Source: Companilactobacillus bobalius (GTDB lineage Bacteria; Bacillota; Bacilli; Lactobacillales; Lactobacillaceae). Taken from it: a DNA stretch of 64,000 nt. The notes beneath the pieces are model-generated. The model was not told where the DNA came from and did not search any database. It saw only the letters and a list, made by a program, of their open reading frames with translations. Position numbers and translations under genes: made by a program. Below are positions 50,529-59,680 of the stretch, piece by piece (the stretch's first letter is position 1; each line of letters begins with the position of its first letter). The stretch covers positions 1-64,000 of the forward strand of contig NZ_LNUA01000033.1 in assembly GCF_009764355.1 (NCBI RefSeq), read 5' to 3'.

Positions 50529-51836
50529 ATGTTATTATCAAAATACTTTAAGCTGGCCAAATCTAAATCCCTCTTTTTACTAATTCTGATTCCAATTGCA
50601 TCGGCCATTGAGATTTCCGTTTCATATCTACTTCAATTAATTACCGATACCGCTACCGGTAAAGGATTTTTATCCTATATCAACCTAGTTTCCGTCGTCA
50701 TTATTTATATTATTGTTGATGCCTTAGTCTATTTTGCTTCATCATATCTTGAGCAAACGACCTTAAACGACATTATCAGCGCTATCAAGAATAAATTACT
50801 CTCAGCCATGTTTCGACAAAATACCGGTGTTGGTCACGATGTTAAAAAAGTAACTACCGACTACTACAACGATTTTACTTCCACCACTGACATTCTTCGT
50901 TCTGACTATCTTCAAGGCAGTATCAACTGTTATAAAGAAATTTGTCAATTTGTTATTGCGATAGTCTTATCACTAATGATCAAACCAGCTTTGAGTTTCG
51001 TCATTATCCTGCTCTGCATCCCCGGACTCTTCTTACCTTTCTTTCGACAAAAAAGTCTGAAAAAGAATAAACATCAATTGATTAATATCTCTGAAAAATA
51101 TACTGGACGTTTACAAGATATCACCAATGGTTTGCGAACCATTCAGTTATTCAATCTCCAAAAAATTCTTACTCATATCTTTCAAAATCAAAACTCCGAA
51201 CTATTAAAAAGTCAAAACAAAGATCAGTTGACCCGTAAACAGATTGGCGGTATCAGTCAACTTCTAGATAACTTCTTGTACCTAGGAACTTGGGTTGTAG
51301 GTATCTACTTCGTCCTCCAAAAGTCGATCACTTTAGGACAATTAGTTGCCTTTTCTCAACTGATGATCTTCATTTCCGAACCAATTCAATCCGCATCCGG
51401 TTTAATCGGTGACGTTTTAGGAGGCAAAGAAGCCGCTCAAAAAATCAATTCAAAAGTAAATGTTTCACCTGAGAAAAATAAATTCCTGACACTTCCAAAA
51501 TTGAAATCACTCAATTACGATAACGTCTCCTTCAGTGATCAACAAAAGAATATTCTGAAAAACATTTCTATAAATTTTGATTCCACTAAACATTATTTAC
51601 TAGTTGGTAAAAGTGGCAGTGGAAAATCTACCCTAATCAATCTGCCACTTAGTCATACTAACTTTATCGGTAGGATTCTTCTAAACAATTATCCCTTGAA
51701 CCGTTACAGTTTGATTGATATATTTGAACAAATCAACTTACTAGAACAAGTTAGACAAAAAAAGTACCGTTACAACGTTCGTAACGGTACTTTTTCATTA
51801 TTTAGCTTCAGAAATTTTAATAGTCCCATCAACTAA
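50529..51836 (+). pseudogene. Truncated ABC exporter (permease plus partial ATPase)
   Basis: The frame encodes a complete six-helix exporter domain (residues about 1-310) followed by the start of an ATPase domain: Walker A GKSGSGKSTLIN near residue 365 and a Q-loop-like stretch, but then no LSGGQ signature, Walker B or H-loop. The frame runs through the shared terminator and stops inside the convergent clpL gene. The missing part is about 150 residues, so the 3' end was probably deleted. Without a partner ATPase it should not function. Start ATG with AAAGGA upstream. Confidence 0.8.
51757..51797. terminator. Bidirectional terminator, perfect 15-bp stem
   Basis: AAAAAGTACCGTTAC (51759-51773) pairs with GTAACGGTACTTTTT (51781-51795). 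It ends clpL and, by position, truncates the ABC remnant's message. Confidence 0.93.
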
Positions 51837-53882
51837 ATCAGCTTGTAAATTCTTTACATCAAGATGATCGAGATAGTATTCAGCAACTTTATCTCTAATC
51901 TGTTGTTCGATAACTCGACGTAATGGTCTTGCTCCCATGGCTTCATCGTAACCTTCATCAATCAACCATTCCTTAGCTTCAGGAGTAATCTTCAAAGTGA
52001 TATTCTTCTTAGCCAAGTTGGTATTCACATCATCAATCATTAGATCAACGATTTGATTCAAGTCGTCTTTGGATAGATGAGTAAATTCAACGATACCATT
52101 GAATCTATTCAAGAATTCAGGTTTGAAGTATGGTGCCAACTTATCCATCAACTTCTTATCTTTATCAGTATTATCACTGAATCCAGCATTGGAAGTTGCG
52201 ATAATGATTGTATTCTTGAAATCGACCACGTTACCTTGACCGTCAGTTAAACGACCATCGTCCATTACTTGTAGAAGCAATGTTAAAACTTGTGGGTTAG
52301 CTTTTTCAATTTCATCTAATAATACGATGGAATATGGATTACGACGTACTTTTTCAGTCAAAGTATTGCCGTTATCTTCATAACCTACATAGCCAGCAGA
52401 TGTACCGATCAATTTAGATACAGCGGTTAAATCAGAATACTCACTCATATCCAAACGAACGATAGCATTCTTATTACCAAACATATCTTTGGCCAACTGT
52501 TTTACTAATTCAGTTTTACCAACACCGGTAGGTCCGACAAATAAGAAACTACCAATTGGACGATTGCCATCATCAAAACCAGCACGGTTACGACGAATGG
52601 CACGTACAACCATATCTACGGCTTCGTTTTGTCCAATGACTTTGTCTTTTAATCTCTTACCCATTCCCTTTAAATGCTCAATATCATTAGCACCCATTTG
52701 AGAAACAGGGACACCAGTCAATCTTTGAACTGACTCTGCAATATCGTTAACTTTTGCTACTGGCTCATCAGAATTTTCGTCACCCTTATTGAGTTTAGCC
52801 TGAAGATCTTCAATTTGTTTCTTCAAACTAGCGGCCTTTTCATAATCTTCTTTCTTAGCAGCTTCTTCCTTATCCTTCTCAGCTTGTTTCAATGACTTTT
52901 CCAAACTTACTTTGTCAGTAACCGGATTTCTAGCTGCCAAGTGAGCAGCGGTCATATCAATCAAATCAATTGCCTTGTCAGGTAAAGATCTTTGAGGAAT
53001 ATATTGAACTGAATAATCTACAGCAGCCTTTAAAACTTCATCTGATAATTTAACATGATGATGATTTTCGTAGGCTTTACGTAGTCCCTTCAAGATAGCC
53101 AATGTTGCTTCTTTACTTGGTTCATTGATTGTTACATCGTTGAATCTTCTTGCTAGAGCAGCATCTTTCATGATTGTATTACGATACTCATCTTGAGTAG
53201 TTGCACCAATAATGGAAATTTCACCACGGCTCAAGGCTGGTTTAATAATATCAGCCAAACCCTTACTACCGGAATCAGAGCCTGAAGATCCGGCACCGAT
53301 AATTTGATGAATTTCATCGAAGAATAATACTACATTGCCTGCCTTTTTAACTTCTTTCAGCAAATTTTGAATATTTTCTTCGAATGATCCACGATACTGT
53401 GTTCCAGCTTCAAGAGATGATAGATCAATTGAAATAATCTGCTTATCCTTGATTGCTTCAGGTACGTCACCTTTTACAATGGCCTGTGCTAAACCTTCAA
53501 CTACCGCAGTCTTACCAACACCCGCATCACCAACTAAAATTGGATTGTTCTTAGTTCTACGACTTAAAACTTCTGCTGTTTCTTGAATCTCTTTATCACG
53601 ACCAATAACTGGATCAAGAAGTCCTTGTTGAGCTTCTTTAGTCAAATTACGACCGAGCTTCTCTAAAATGGTACCTTTTTTATTTTTACTATTATCACTA
53701 ATTGGAATATTTTGTCCTATAGTTCTTGCCTCTTGATATTTTGCTAATTCTTCTGGAGTCAACTCATGACCATTCACATAATACTTAGCCTGCGAATTAC
53801 CGTTTTGTTGATTCATCAATCTATTAAATATTTCGTCCATATTATCGTTAAATGGATCGTCGTCCCAAAATGATCTTGCCAT
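51798..53882 (-). CDS. clpL: ATP-dependent chaperone ClpL
   Basis: A 694-aa Hsp100 disaggregase. The N-terminus ([23 protein letters not shown]) is the ClpL type, without the ClpC-type repeat domain or ClpP-docking loop. Two AAA+ domains: [16 protein letters not shown] (first) and [20 protein letters not shown] (second), with a coiled-coil middle domain around residues 320-370. It follows a 73-aa HTH gene by 13 bp, sharing its promoter. No CIRCE or CtsR site is visible, so control is probably by the HTH protein. Confidence 0.93.
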   Translation of the reverse strand: MARSFWDDDPFNDNMDEIFNRLMNQQNGNSQAKYYVNGHELTPEELAKYQEARTIGQNIPISDNSKNKKGTILEKLGRNLTKEAQQGLLDPVIGRDKEIQETAEVLSRRTKNNPILVGDAGVGKTAVVEGLAQAIVKGDVPEAIKDKQIISIDLSSLEAGTQYRGSFEENIQNLLKEVKKAGNVVLFFDEIHQIIGAGSSGSDSGSKGLADIIKPALSRGEISIIGATTQDEYRNTIMKDAALARRFNDVTINEPSKEATLAILKGLRKAYENHHHVKLSDEVLKAAVDYSVQYIPQRSLPDKAIDLIDMTAAHLAARNPVTDKVSLEKSLKQAEKDKEEAAKKEDYEKAASLKKQIEDLQAKLNKGDENSDEPVAKVNDIAESVQRLTGVPVSQMGANDIEHLKGMGKRLKDKVIGQNEAVDMVVRAIRRNRAGFDDGNRPIGSFLFVGPTGVGKTELVKQLAKDMFGNKNAIVRLDMSEYSDLTAVSKLIGTSAGYVGYEDNGNTLTEKVRRNPYSIVLLDEIEKANPQVLTLLLQVMDDGRLTDGQGNVVDFKNTIIIATSNAGFSDNTDKDKKLMDKLAPYFKPEFLNRFNGIVEFTHLSKDDLNQIVDLMIDDVNTNLAKKNITLKITPEAKEWLIDEGYDEAMGARPLRRVIEQQIRDKVAEYYLDHLDVKNLQADLVDGTIKISEAK

Positions 53883-53895
53883 ATATAAAGCCTCC

Positions 53896-54117
53896 TCACT
53901 TCAGATAATGCAACTCCAATTCACGCAGAACTTTCCACATTTCCGTATCCTGCGCCTTGGCAATTGCCTCTATATCGCGCAAATTGAGCGGTGTGGCGGA
54001 AGATTGTTTCTTATTAAAGGATTTATGCAAAGTCGTGTAACCATACCCACTTTTCTTTGAAATTACATAAATTGTTAAATGATTATCTTCTAAGTATGAT
54101 TTTATATCTATTTGCAT
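53896..54117 (-). CDS. Small HTH protein upstream of clpL
   Basis: A 73-aa protein with a divergent helix-turn-helix ([24 protein letters not shown] at about residues 12-35) and a C-terminal helix ([24 protein letters not shown]). The start at 54117 has GGAGG 8 nt upstream. It lies 13 bp before clpL in the same direction. The promoter carries three 16-bp direct repeats, so an autoregulatory role controlling clpL is likely. Confidence 0.75.
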   Translation of the reverse strand: MQIDIKSYLEDNHLTIYVISKKSGYGYTTLHKSFNKKQSSATPLNLRDIEAIAKAQDTEMWKVLRELELHYLK

Positions 54118-54137
54118 ATCCTCAACCTCCACAACTA

Positions 54138-54188
54138 CATTATAGCACGTTTGTGATATAGCACAAGTGTGAAGTACCACAAATGTAA
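54138..54188 (-). promoter_or_regulatory. HTH-clpL promoter covered by three 16-bp direct repeats
   Basis: On the minus strand -35 TTGTGC (54161-54166) and -10 TATAAT (54138-54143) are 16 bp apart... the repeats, read on the plus strand, are TATAGCACGTTTGTGA (54141-54156), TATAGCACAAGTGTGA (54157-54172) and the weaker AGTACCACAAATGTAA (54173-54188). Strictly 16-bp-phased repeats over the promoter suggest cooperative repressor binding. Actual -35/-10 spacing is 17 bp by these coordinates. Confidence 0.65.
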
Positions 54189-54282
54189 CATATTTTCAAT
54201 ATTTTTTTATTCCTGACCAAACGGTTCTCAATTCCTTATATATCAACAATTTGTTAGAATGAGGTTAATGAGAGGTGATTTA

Positions 54283-56001
54283 ATGAAAGAACTATTAAGC
54301 ACTCTAAGCCGATTAAATCATGTTTATGAACAACTTGATTTACTTAATTTCCGTGCCCACAAGGATCTGCCTTTGACTTTCAACAAGGCCGACAGCAAAC
54401 AACTTTTACCTAAGAACAAACGTCTTCAATTCAGTTATTCTTACTTAAATAAAGAAAAAACACGTCTGACCAACCTTCTTCTGAATCAAGTGATTGATTT
54501 ACGTGTTCCTGAATTCTCTTTAAATAAAACGATTCATCCTCAGCTGATCGATAAAGCTTTAAAACTCAAAAATATTGATGAAAATCACACTAAGCAAAAA
54601 TTGAAACAACCTTCTCGAAACAGAAAGGTCAATAAACTCAAACAATTGATCGACAAGATTGAAGATGAAAATCTCAATCTCTGCCATGGCTATTTAAATC
54701 AAATTTATGTCATCCTCTTAATTCACCATCTCTTACCGATTGAACTACGTAAGCAACCTTACCAGGCTGGCGAATTGTTGCATAATAACGATTTTCGAAC
54801 AAAATTGCTTCAATTTGATTATGACCGTTATCTTTATCAGGAATTTAAACCTGAAAATTACCTACGTTTTCTTATTTACACGCGGGTACGCCGTATGCTG
54901 GATTATGTAAAATCTTACGATGCGCGTGACATTATTCCCGAGGCGACTGAATGTGGTTTCTCCGGAATTGCTTATGAGATTTCCATTGATGGATTAAAGG
55001 AATGCTACGTTACATTCAAGGGAACCGAAGTTAATGTTGATTATACTGTCAGTTCTCGTAGCAAGCGTTTTGAAAAAGCCATTTTAGAAACCTATAAGGA
55101 TTGGGATTATAATGTTAATGCCATTCTAGTTGGTAGCGACAAGAATCTCAGTCAACTAAATGTTGCTCGTGATTTCATGCGTTATGTTGAGGATAATGTT
55201 GCCTCACAAACTTTGATTTATGGACTAGGTCACTCTTTAGGCGGACATTTCGTGCAAACTTTACAATTGATGGATTACTGTTTCGATGGCGGCTACACGC
55301 TTAATTCAGCTCCTGTCAATTTAAAATTGATTCAGCATGTGAAACCAACACTTTTCTCTGATGATGTTTGGAAAAAAATATTTGCGCTGACAAATGATGA
55401 TGATAATGTCAAATTTATCACACCTGAATTATGCCAACAGATCAATCGCCTCTTGCCACATGACTATTCACAGATTATCAATGAAGTTTTCGAACAAGAC
55501 ATGACACAAGTCTTTTACGAATTACCTTTCACTATCTGGATTGGTCAAAAATGGGAATACAATTTAAGCAATTGGAAATATCCATTCAAAAATCATCCTC
55601 GGGCATACCTAAACAGTGGTGAAGTTCATGCCTATCAGAATTTCTTTGAACAGTTATTTGCCTACCTATCCAGTTCAAAAACAAGTCGCCAAGTTTTAAG
55701 AAATAGTGTCAGTTTTATCCGTTTACGTACTAAAATTCTACGCAACAATATTAACGATCCGCAGACGGCTAAATACTTTTTCGACTATTCTAATTATCTT
55801 TATCAGTCTGGTGCTTTTAAAGATCAGCCCCAAAAGGTTGGTCAAGAATTTATTGAACAAAATAATTCCGTCATCCGAGGTTCGTTACGCGAATGGCCTT
55901 TCTTAAAGAGCATAAACACTGATATGTTCAAGTTAGCAACCTACTTCCACGTTATAGATGGCGCTAAACATTTCCTTAATCGCACGCCTAATAAATTATA
56001 A
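54283..56001 (+). CDS. Cytosolic lipase-fold protein of unknown function
   Basis: A 572-aa protein without signal peptide. The N-terminal 160 residues are helical and basic (SRLNHVYEQLDLL, KQKLKQPSRNRKVNKLKQL). The C-terminal part has a lipase-3-like core: YVTFKGTEVNVD (oxyanion strand), the nucleophile elbow YGLGHSLGGHFVQT with Ser318, and later a possible catalytic His in GEVHAYQ. It resembles the DUF2974-type predicted lipases, but its substrate is unknown. The ATG at 54283 follows AGAGGTGAT. Monocistronic as far as seen. Confidence 0.75.
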   Translation: MKELLSTLSRLNHVYEQLDLLNFRAHKDLPLTFNKADSKQLLPKNKRLQFSYSYLNKEKTRLTNLLLNQVIDLRVPEFSLNKTIHPQLIDKALKLKNIDENHTKQKLKQPSRNRKVNKLKQLIDKIEDENLNLCHGYLNQIYVILLIHHLLPIELRKQPYQAGELLHNNDFRTKLLQFDYDRYLYQEFKPENYLRFLIYTRVRRMLDYVKSYDARDIIPEATECGFSGIAYEISIDGLKECYVTFKGTEVNVDYTVSSRSKRFEKAILETYKDWDYNVNAILVGSDKNLSQLNVARDFMRYVEDNVASQTLIYGLGHSLGGHFVQTLQLMDYCFDGGYTLNSAPVNLKLIQHVKPTLFSDDVWKKIFALTNDDDNVKFITPELCQQINRLLPHDYSQIINEVFEQDMTQVFYELPFTIWIGQKWEYNLSNWKYPFKNHPRAYLNSGEVHAYQNFFEQLFAYLSSSKTSRQVLRNSVSFIRLRTKILRNNINDPQTAKYFFDYSNYLYQSGAFKDQPQKVGQEFIEQNNSVIRGSLREWPFLKSINTDMFKLATYFHVIDGAKHFLNRTPNKL

Positions 56002-56027
56002 TTCTTATAATAAAATTAGAAAAATAC

Positions 56028-56056
56028 TTGATATTCAAATTATGAATGCCTATAAT
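56028..56056 (+). promoter_or_regulatory. Promoter of the brnQ T-box leader
   Basis: TTGATA (56028-56033) and TATAAT (56051-56056) with a 17-bp spacer, a strong sigma-A-type promoter. Confidence 0.8.
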
Positions 56057-56062
56057 ACAGTC

Positions 56063-56314
56063 ATTAAACGTTGAAGAAAAAAGTAGAAATCCTGAATTCG
56101 CTAAGTGAGTCACGTTAAGTGCAAAGTGACCGTAACAGGAATTTCGAAAATCATTTCCGAGTTCGAGGCCGAAATGTAGGTTTTCGTGGTTGCCACCATT
56201 ATCTGGCTAGCGGATGACTGTCCGTTAAGTGAGTGAGTATTTTTTGAATACTCAAAAAAGGTGGTACCGTTCTACTTGAGCCCTTTTCCTTAGTTGGAGA
56301 AGGGCTCTTTTTTT
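56063..56314 (+). ncRNA. T-box riboswitch upstream of brnQ
   Basis: The leader has a long stem I region, the T-box sequence AAGGTGGTACCG at 56258-56269 (which pairs with the acceptor end of uncharged tRNA), and a terminator (stem GAGCCCTTTTCC 56278-56289 with GGAGAAGGGCTC 56296-56307, seven T). Uncharged tRNA would open the terminator. The downstream gene suggests a branched-chain amino acid tRNA; an ATC in AAAATCATTTCC (around 56150) is a possible isoleucine specifier, not proven. Confidence 0.88.
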
Positions 56315-56450
56315 ATAGTCTCTTAGTGGCTTTGCCACTTTAGAGACTATTATGGGGGCATCCAAAGATGCCCGTATTCCTTTTATAATCTTTTAGTGGC
56401 TTTGCCACTCTAGAGACTATTATGGGGATATCTTTAGATATCCGTATTCC
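56311..56450 (+). repeat. Tandem 70-bp hairpin repeat in the brnQ leader
   Basis: Two copies (about 56311-56380 and 56381-56450). Each has AGTGGCTTTGCCACT within a longer hairpin, then ACTATTATGGGG, a second hairpin and CCGTATTCC. The second hairpin is GGGCATC/GATGCCC in copy 1 and GGATATC/GATATCC in copy 2, so two base pairs changed together. They lie between the T-box terminator and the brnQ start. The remaining leader to 56547 holds no gene. Confidence 0.8.
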
Positions 56451-56547
56451 ACGCCTTTTGATTTCAAGCATTTAAAGGCAACCCATAACGTAGAAAGAAA
56501 ATCTTCATTCCAGACATCTATATTATTCAAAAAGGGGCGTGTATCAC

Positions 56548-57951
56548 ATGCAAGACGATTTTAATTATAATTTTTCAGGGGAAACTAAACCCAAACATAA
56601 AGTTTGGCATCTATTGATTGTCAGTTCATTGATCTTTGGAATGTTCTTTGGATCAGGTAATTTAATTTTTCCAATTCATTTAGGACAACTTTCTGGTAAT
56701 AACTGGTTCCCGGCAGCTTTGGGATTTGCTGTTTCTGGGTCTTTATTCCCACTACTAGCCATCTTGGCGGTCGTTGTTACTAAGAGTGACGGCCTCTATG
56801 ATTTGGCTCGACCAGTTGGTAAATATTATGCTGCTATTTTTTTAGTTCTTGTTCATTTAACAATCGGACCATTCTTCGGAACACCAAGAACTGCTGCTAT
56901 GGCCTATGAAATGGCGGCTAAGCCGTTCTTACCCGCAAAATTCAATACTATTGGTATGTTCTTATTCACAGCCCTTTTCTTCGGATTAGCTTACATTTTA
57001 ACGGTACATCAGAGTCAATTATTAAAATATGTTGGAAAATATCTCAATACGATTTTCCTAGTTTTATTAGCAATTATTTTCATCGTGGCTTTTCTAAAAC
57101 CTATGGGTGGCTTGAACCATATGCCAACCTCAGCTTATCAAACTAATCCTTCCGTCAATGGTTTACTTGAGGGTTACAACACCATCGATGCTGTTGCTCT
57201 GTTAGCTTTAAGTGTTACCTTTGTTCATGCCGTTAGAGGTTTAGGATACAAGGATAAAGAGATGTCTCGTTTAACTGCTAAAGCTGGTTCTTTAAGTATC
57301 AGTTTAGAAATTTTAGTTTATTTCGGATTAGTACTACTAGGTGCCTTTAGTTTAAATAAAATGAACTTATCAGCTAACGGTGGAGATGCCCTCTCAGGTA
57401 TTGTTAATTATTATTTTGGTAGCTTCGGTACAGCCTTTCTCGGTGTTTTAGTTACTTTGGGAGTTTTCACCACGGCTATGGGATTAGTTGCTTCATTCTC
57501 ACAAGATTTCCACAAGTTATTCCCTAAAGTCAGTTATTTAGCTTGGTTACGAGTTACAACTTTCCTATCATTTATCGTCGCTAATGCCGGACTTGATAAC
57601 ATCATTGCTTGGTCATTACCAGTACTGATGCTTCTGTATCCTTTATCATTGGCTCTAATTTTAGCTTCCTTAACTGTCCACGCTAAACCATATGCTGGTG
57701 TAGTATACAAAATGACCATTGCATTCACTATTCTACCTGCTATCTTCGATATGTTGAATGCCTCACCTGCAGCTGTCACTAACCTAACTTTTGTCAAATT
57801 GGCTTTGAGATATTATCATCAATACATTCCATTGGCAAATTTAGGATTGGGCTGGGTCACATTGACATTGGCTGGATTCGTATTAGGATTAGTTGTCGGA
57901 AAATTGGGTAACTTAGCAAGCATCAACAATACCGTTGAAAGTCGAGATTAA
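56548..57951 (+). CDS. brnQ: Branched-chain amino acid:cation symporter
   Basis: A 467-aa LIVCS-family transporter with 12 helices. The start SSLIFGMFFGSGNLIFPIHLGQ and GPFFGTPRTAAMAYEMA are diagnostic. It imports Leu, Ile and Val with Na+ or H+. The ATG at 56548 has AAGGGG 10 nt upstream; a GTG at 56539 is too close to that site. Expression is controlled by the upstream T-box. A GNAT gene begins 1 nt after its stop. Confidence 0.94.
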   Translation: MQDDFNYNFSGETKPKHKVWHLLIVSSLIFGMFFGSGNLIFPIHLGQLSGNNWFPAALGFAVSGSLFPLLAILAVVVTKSDGLYDLARPVGKYYAAIFLVLVHLTIGPFFGTPRTAAMAYEMAAKPFLPAKFNTIGMFLFTALFFGLAYILTVHQSQLLKYVGKYLNTIFLVLLAIIFIVAFLKPMGGLNHMPTSAYQTNPSVNGLLEGYNTIDAVALLALSVTFVHAVRGLGYKDKEMSRLTAKAGSLSISLEILVYFGLVLLGAFSLNKMNLSANGGDALSGIVNYYFGSFGTAFLGVLVTLGVFTTAMGLVASFSQDFHKLFPKVSYLAWLRVTTFLSFIVANAGLDNIIAWSLPVLMLLYPLSLALILASLTVHAKPYAGVVYKMTIAFTILPAIFDMLNASPAAVTNLTFVKLALRYYHQYIPLANLGLGWVTLTLAGFVLGLVVGKLGNLASINNTVESRD

Positions 57952-57952
57952 A

Positions 57953-58435
57953 ATGAATTTTGAAATAGTCAAAACCAATCAACAAACTGATTTTAAAGCC
58001 ATCAAGGAAGTTTATTATCAGACTTGGAATTACGCATATATCGGTATCGTTCCACAATCGTTTTTAGATCACTTAACAACCGATATCTGGCATCCTGAAA
58101 AACGTGTCAACAATACCTTAATTGCTATCGTCAATGGAAAAATAGTCGGTGTCTGTAGTTATGGACCTGCACGTCGGAAAAATTATGTCGGTTATGGGGA
58201 AATCTATTCAATTTACGTCTTACCTGAATTTCAACATCAAGGCATTGGTCAAAAGCTCTTCCAATCTGCCCTAAATATCTTACAAAAGGACTTCAATAAA
58301 TTTTATCTGATTGTTCTAAAAGATAACCTGATTGCTCAAGCTTTTTATGAAATGTTTGGATTCGAATCTACTGAAGAAAAATTGGTTGAACATACTGCTT
58401 ATGGAAATTTGGATGAAATAATCTTTACAAAATAA
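57953..58435 (+). CDS. GNAT-family N-acetyltransferase
   Basis: A 160-aa acetyltransferase with the central SIYVLPEFQHQGIGQKLFQSAL motif that binds acetyl-CoA pyrophosphate, and the C-terminal NLIAQAFYEMFGFES. The ATG at 57953 lies one base after the brnQ stop, so it is probably translated by coupling and shares the T-box control. Substrate unknown. Confidence 0.9.
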   Translation: MNFEIVKTNQQTDFKAIKEVYYQTWNYAYIGIVPQSFLDHLTTDIWHPEKRVNNTLIAIVNGKIVGVCSYGPARRKNYVGYGEIYSIYVLPEFQHQGIGQKLFQSALNILQKDFNKFYLIVLKDNLIAQAFYEMFGFESTEEKLVEHTAYGNLDEIIFTK

Positions 58436-58480
58436 AAGGAATCACTATGACGTTTAAATTTCATAGTGATTCCTTTTATT
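58434..58480. terminator. Bidirectional terminator
   Basis: AAAAGGAATCACTATGA pairs with TCATAGTGATTCCTTTT, a 17-bp perfect stem, between convergent genes. Confidence 0.93.
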
Positions 58481-58667
58481 ACATCCTGGTCCCGGCTACC
58501 ATAATTGTTCCTAGTACAAGAGCAATGAATCCAATAATTCCAAATGGAATTGTTATTCCACCCCAAGCTGGTTTATTAGCAATTGCCCGAATTTTAAAAC
58601 TAATCGTGGCAATACCCGCAAAAATGAAACCTATAGCAAATATTCCAATACCTATATTCAATAACAT
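58479..58667 (-). CDS. Small two-helix membrane protein
   Basis: A 62-aa hydrophobic protein (MLLNIGIGIFAIGFIFAGIA..., ending ...ALVLGTIMVAGTRM) with two helices joined by a loop containing KPAWGG. It starts 10 bp after the stop of the AraC gene on the same strand and ends at a strong terminator, so it is the distal gene of that operon. The ribosome site is weak (GATGAG). Family not recognised. Confidence 0.6.
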   Translation of the reverse strand: MLLNIGIGIFAIGFIFAGIATISFKIRAIANKPAWGGITIPFGIIGFIALVLGTIMVAGTRM

Positions 58668-58677
58668 ATTAATTATC

Positions 58678-59436
58678 TCATCTGCTTTCTTTTTGATAAT
58701 TATTTTTACGATACATCAATGGCGATATTCCAACTTTCTTTTTAAATTGTTTGGAAAAGTCATTCAAATCATAGAATTTCAATTTTTCAGCAATTGTTTG
58801 AATTGAATCATCCGTATCGCGCAATAACTTTTGAGCAACACTGATCTTTTTAGTACTAATGAATTCACTTATTGACATGTTCATTTCAGCTTTGAAATCT
58901 CTCTGGGCTCTGGCTGGATTACAATATTGATTAGCATGAATCAAAACATCTTTTACAGTAACTTTATGATAAATATTAGTATTAATATAATAAATAATAT
59001 CCAAAGTTGGTTCCAAGCGGCTTGAGAAAGATAGATTATCCACTCTCATCAATAAACTAAAGTCATATATTATTCTCTGAACCCACTCCAAATAGTCCTT
59101 CACAGGCTTATTTTGCAATAAACTATGATACTTCTGTTGCAATTCTAAAAATGGATAAATTTCAACATGATTCTGAATACCTTCATGTGCTAAATCATCG
59201 ACAAAACTATGCATTTGAGCAGTTATTTGAGTTATGGTCAAATACTTCATTAAGTCAGTATTTCTTTCAAAATTTTCTTTTATAAATTTAAATCCATCTA
59301 TTAAGTCACCTCGACGATAATATCGAAGAAAATCCCTTTGAATATATCCCAACAATATAATCGCTTTCTTTTCAGGTCTCTGGTGAACATACGATTTAAG
59401 ATGACCTAAATATCGCGTATAAACCAAATCATCCAT
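58678..59436 (-). CDS. AraC-family regulator with helical N-terminal domain
   Basis: A 252-aa regulator with the C-terminal AraC domain (about 155-250; VTVKDVLIHANQYCNPARAQRDFKAEMNMS and IQTIAEKLKFYDLNDFSKQFKKKVGISP). The N-terminal 150 residues are helical and lack a cupin, resembling the YSIRK-targeted regulators of surface-protein genes. The ATG at 59436 has GGGGAG 9 nt upstream. It is followed by a 62-aa membrane protein. Confidence 0.85.
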   Translation of the reverse strand: MDDLVYTRYLGHLKSYVHQRPEKKAIILLGYIQRDFLRYYRRGDLIDGFKFIKENFERNTDLMKYLTITQITAQMHSFVDDLAHEGIQNHVEIYPFLELQQKYHSLLQNKPVKDYLEWVQRIIYDFSLLMRVDNLSFSSRLEPTLDIIYYINTNIYHKVTVKDVLIHANQYCNPARAQRDFKAEMNMSISEFISTKKISVAQKLLRDTDDSIQTIAEKLKFYDLNDFSKQFKKKVGISPLMYRKNNYQKESR

Positions 59437-59627
59437 CGTCGCAATCTCCCCTTCCATTTATAGTAATTGTATTTTACAAGTTTACTGAGGCTTAAACCAG
59501 AACCAAGTTTACAATCAAGCCAAAAGTGTTTGCAAAGAGGAATTATACCGAGATGAAATATTCGTGTAGCAATTTTAGTATCAAATAGACAAAAGATAGC
59601 TAAAATTTTACTAAGAATTATTGGTCG

Positions 59628-59660
59628 ACAAAAAACCTCACATCTTTCGACGTGAGGTTT
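59628..59660 (-). terminator. Terminator of pgi
   Basis: AACCTCAC (59634-59641) pairs with GTGAGGTT (59652-59659), with a minus-strand T-run. Confidence 0.88.
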
Positions 59661-59680
59661 AATTAATTTAACTTATAAAA

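Noticed and set aside
50529..51836. The ABC gene as a functional half-transporter
   Set aside because: Signature motif, Walker B and H-loop are all missing, and no separate ATPase gene is adjacent.
58447..58806. Plus-strand frame over the small membrane protein and AraC gene end
   Set aside because: It begins inside a terminator hairpin and is antisense to two better supported genes.
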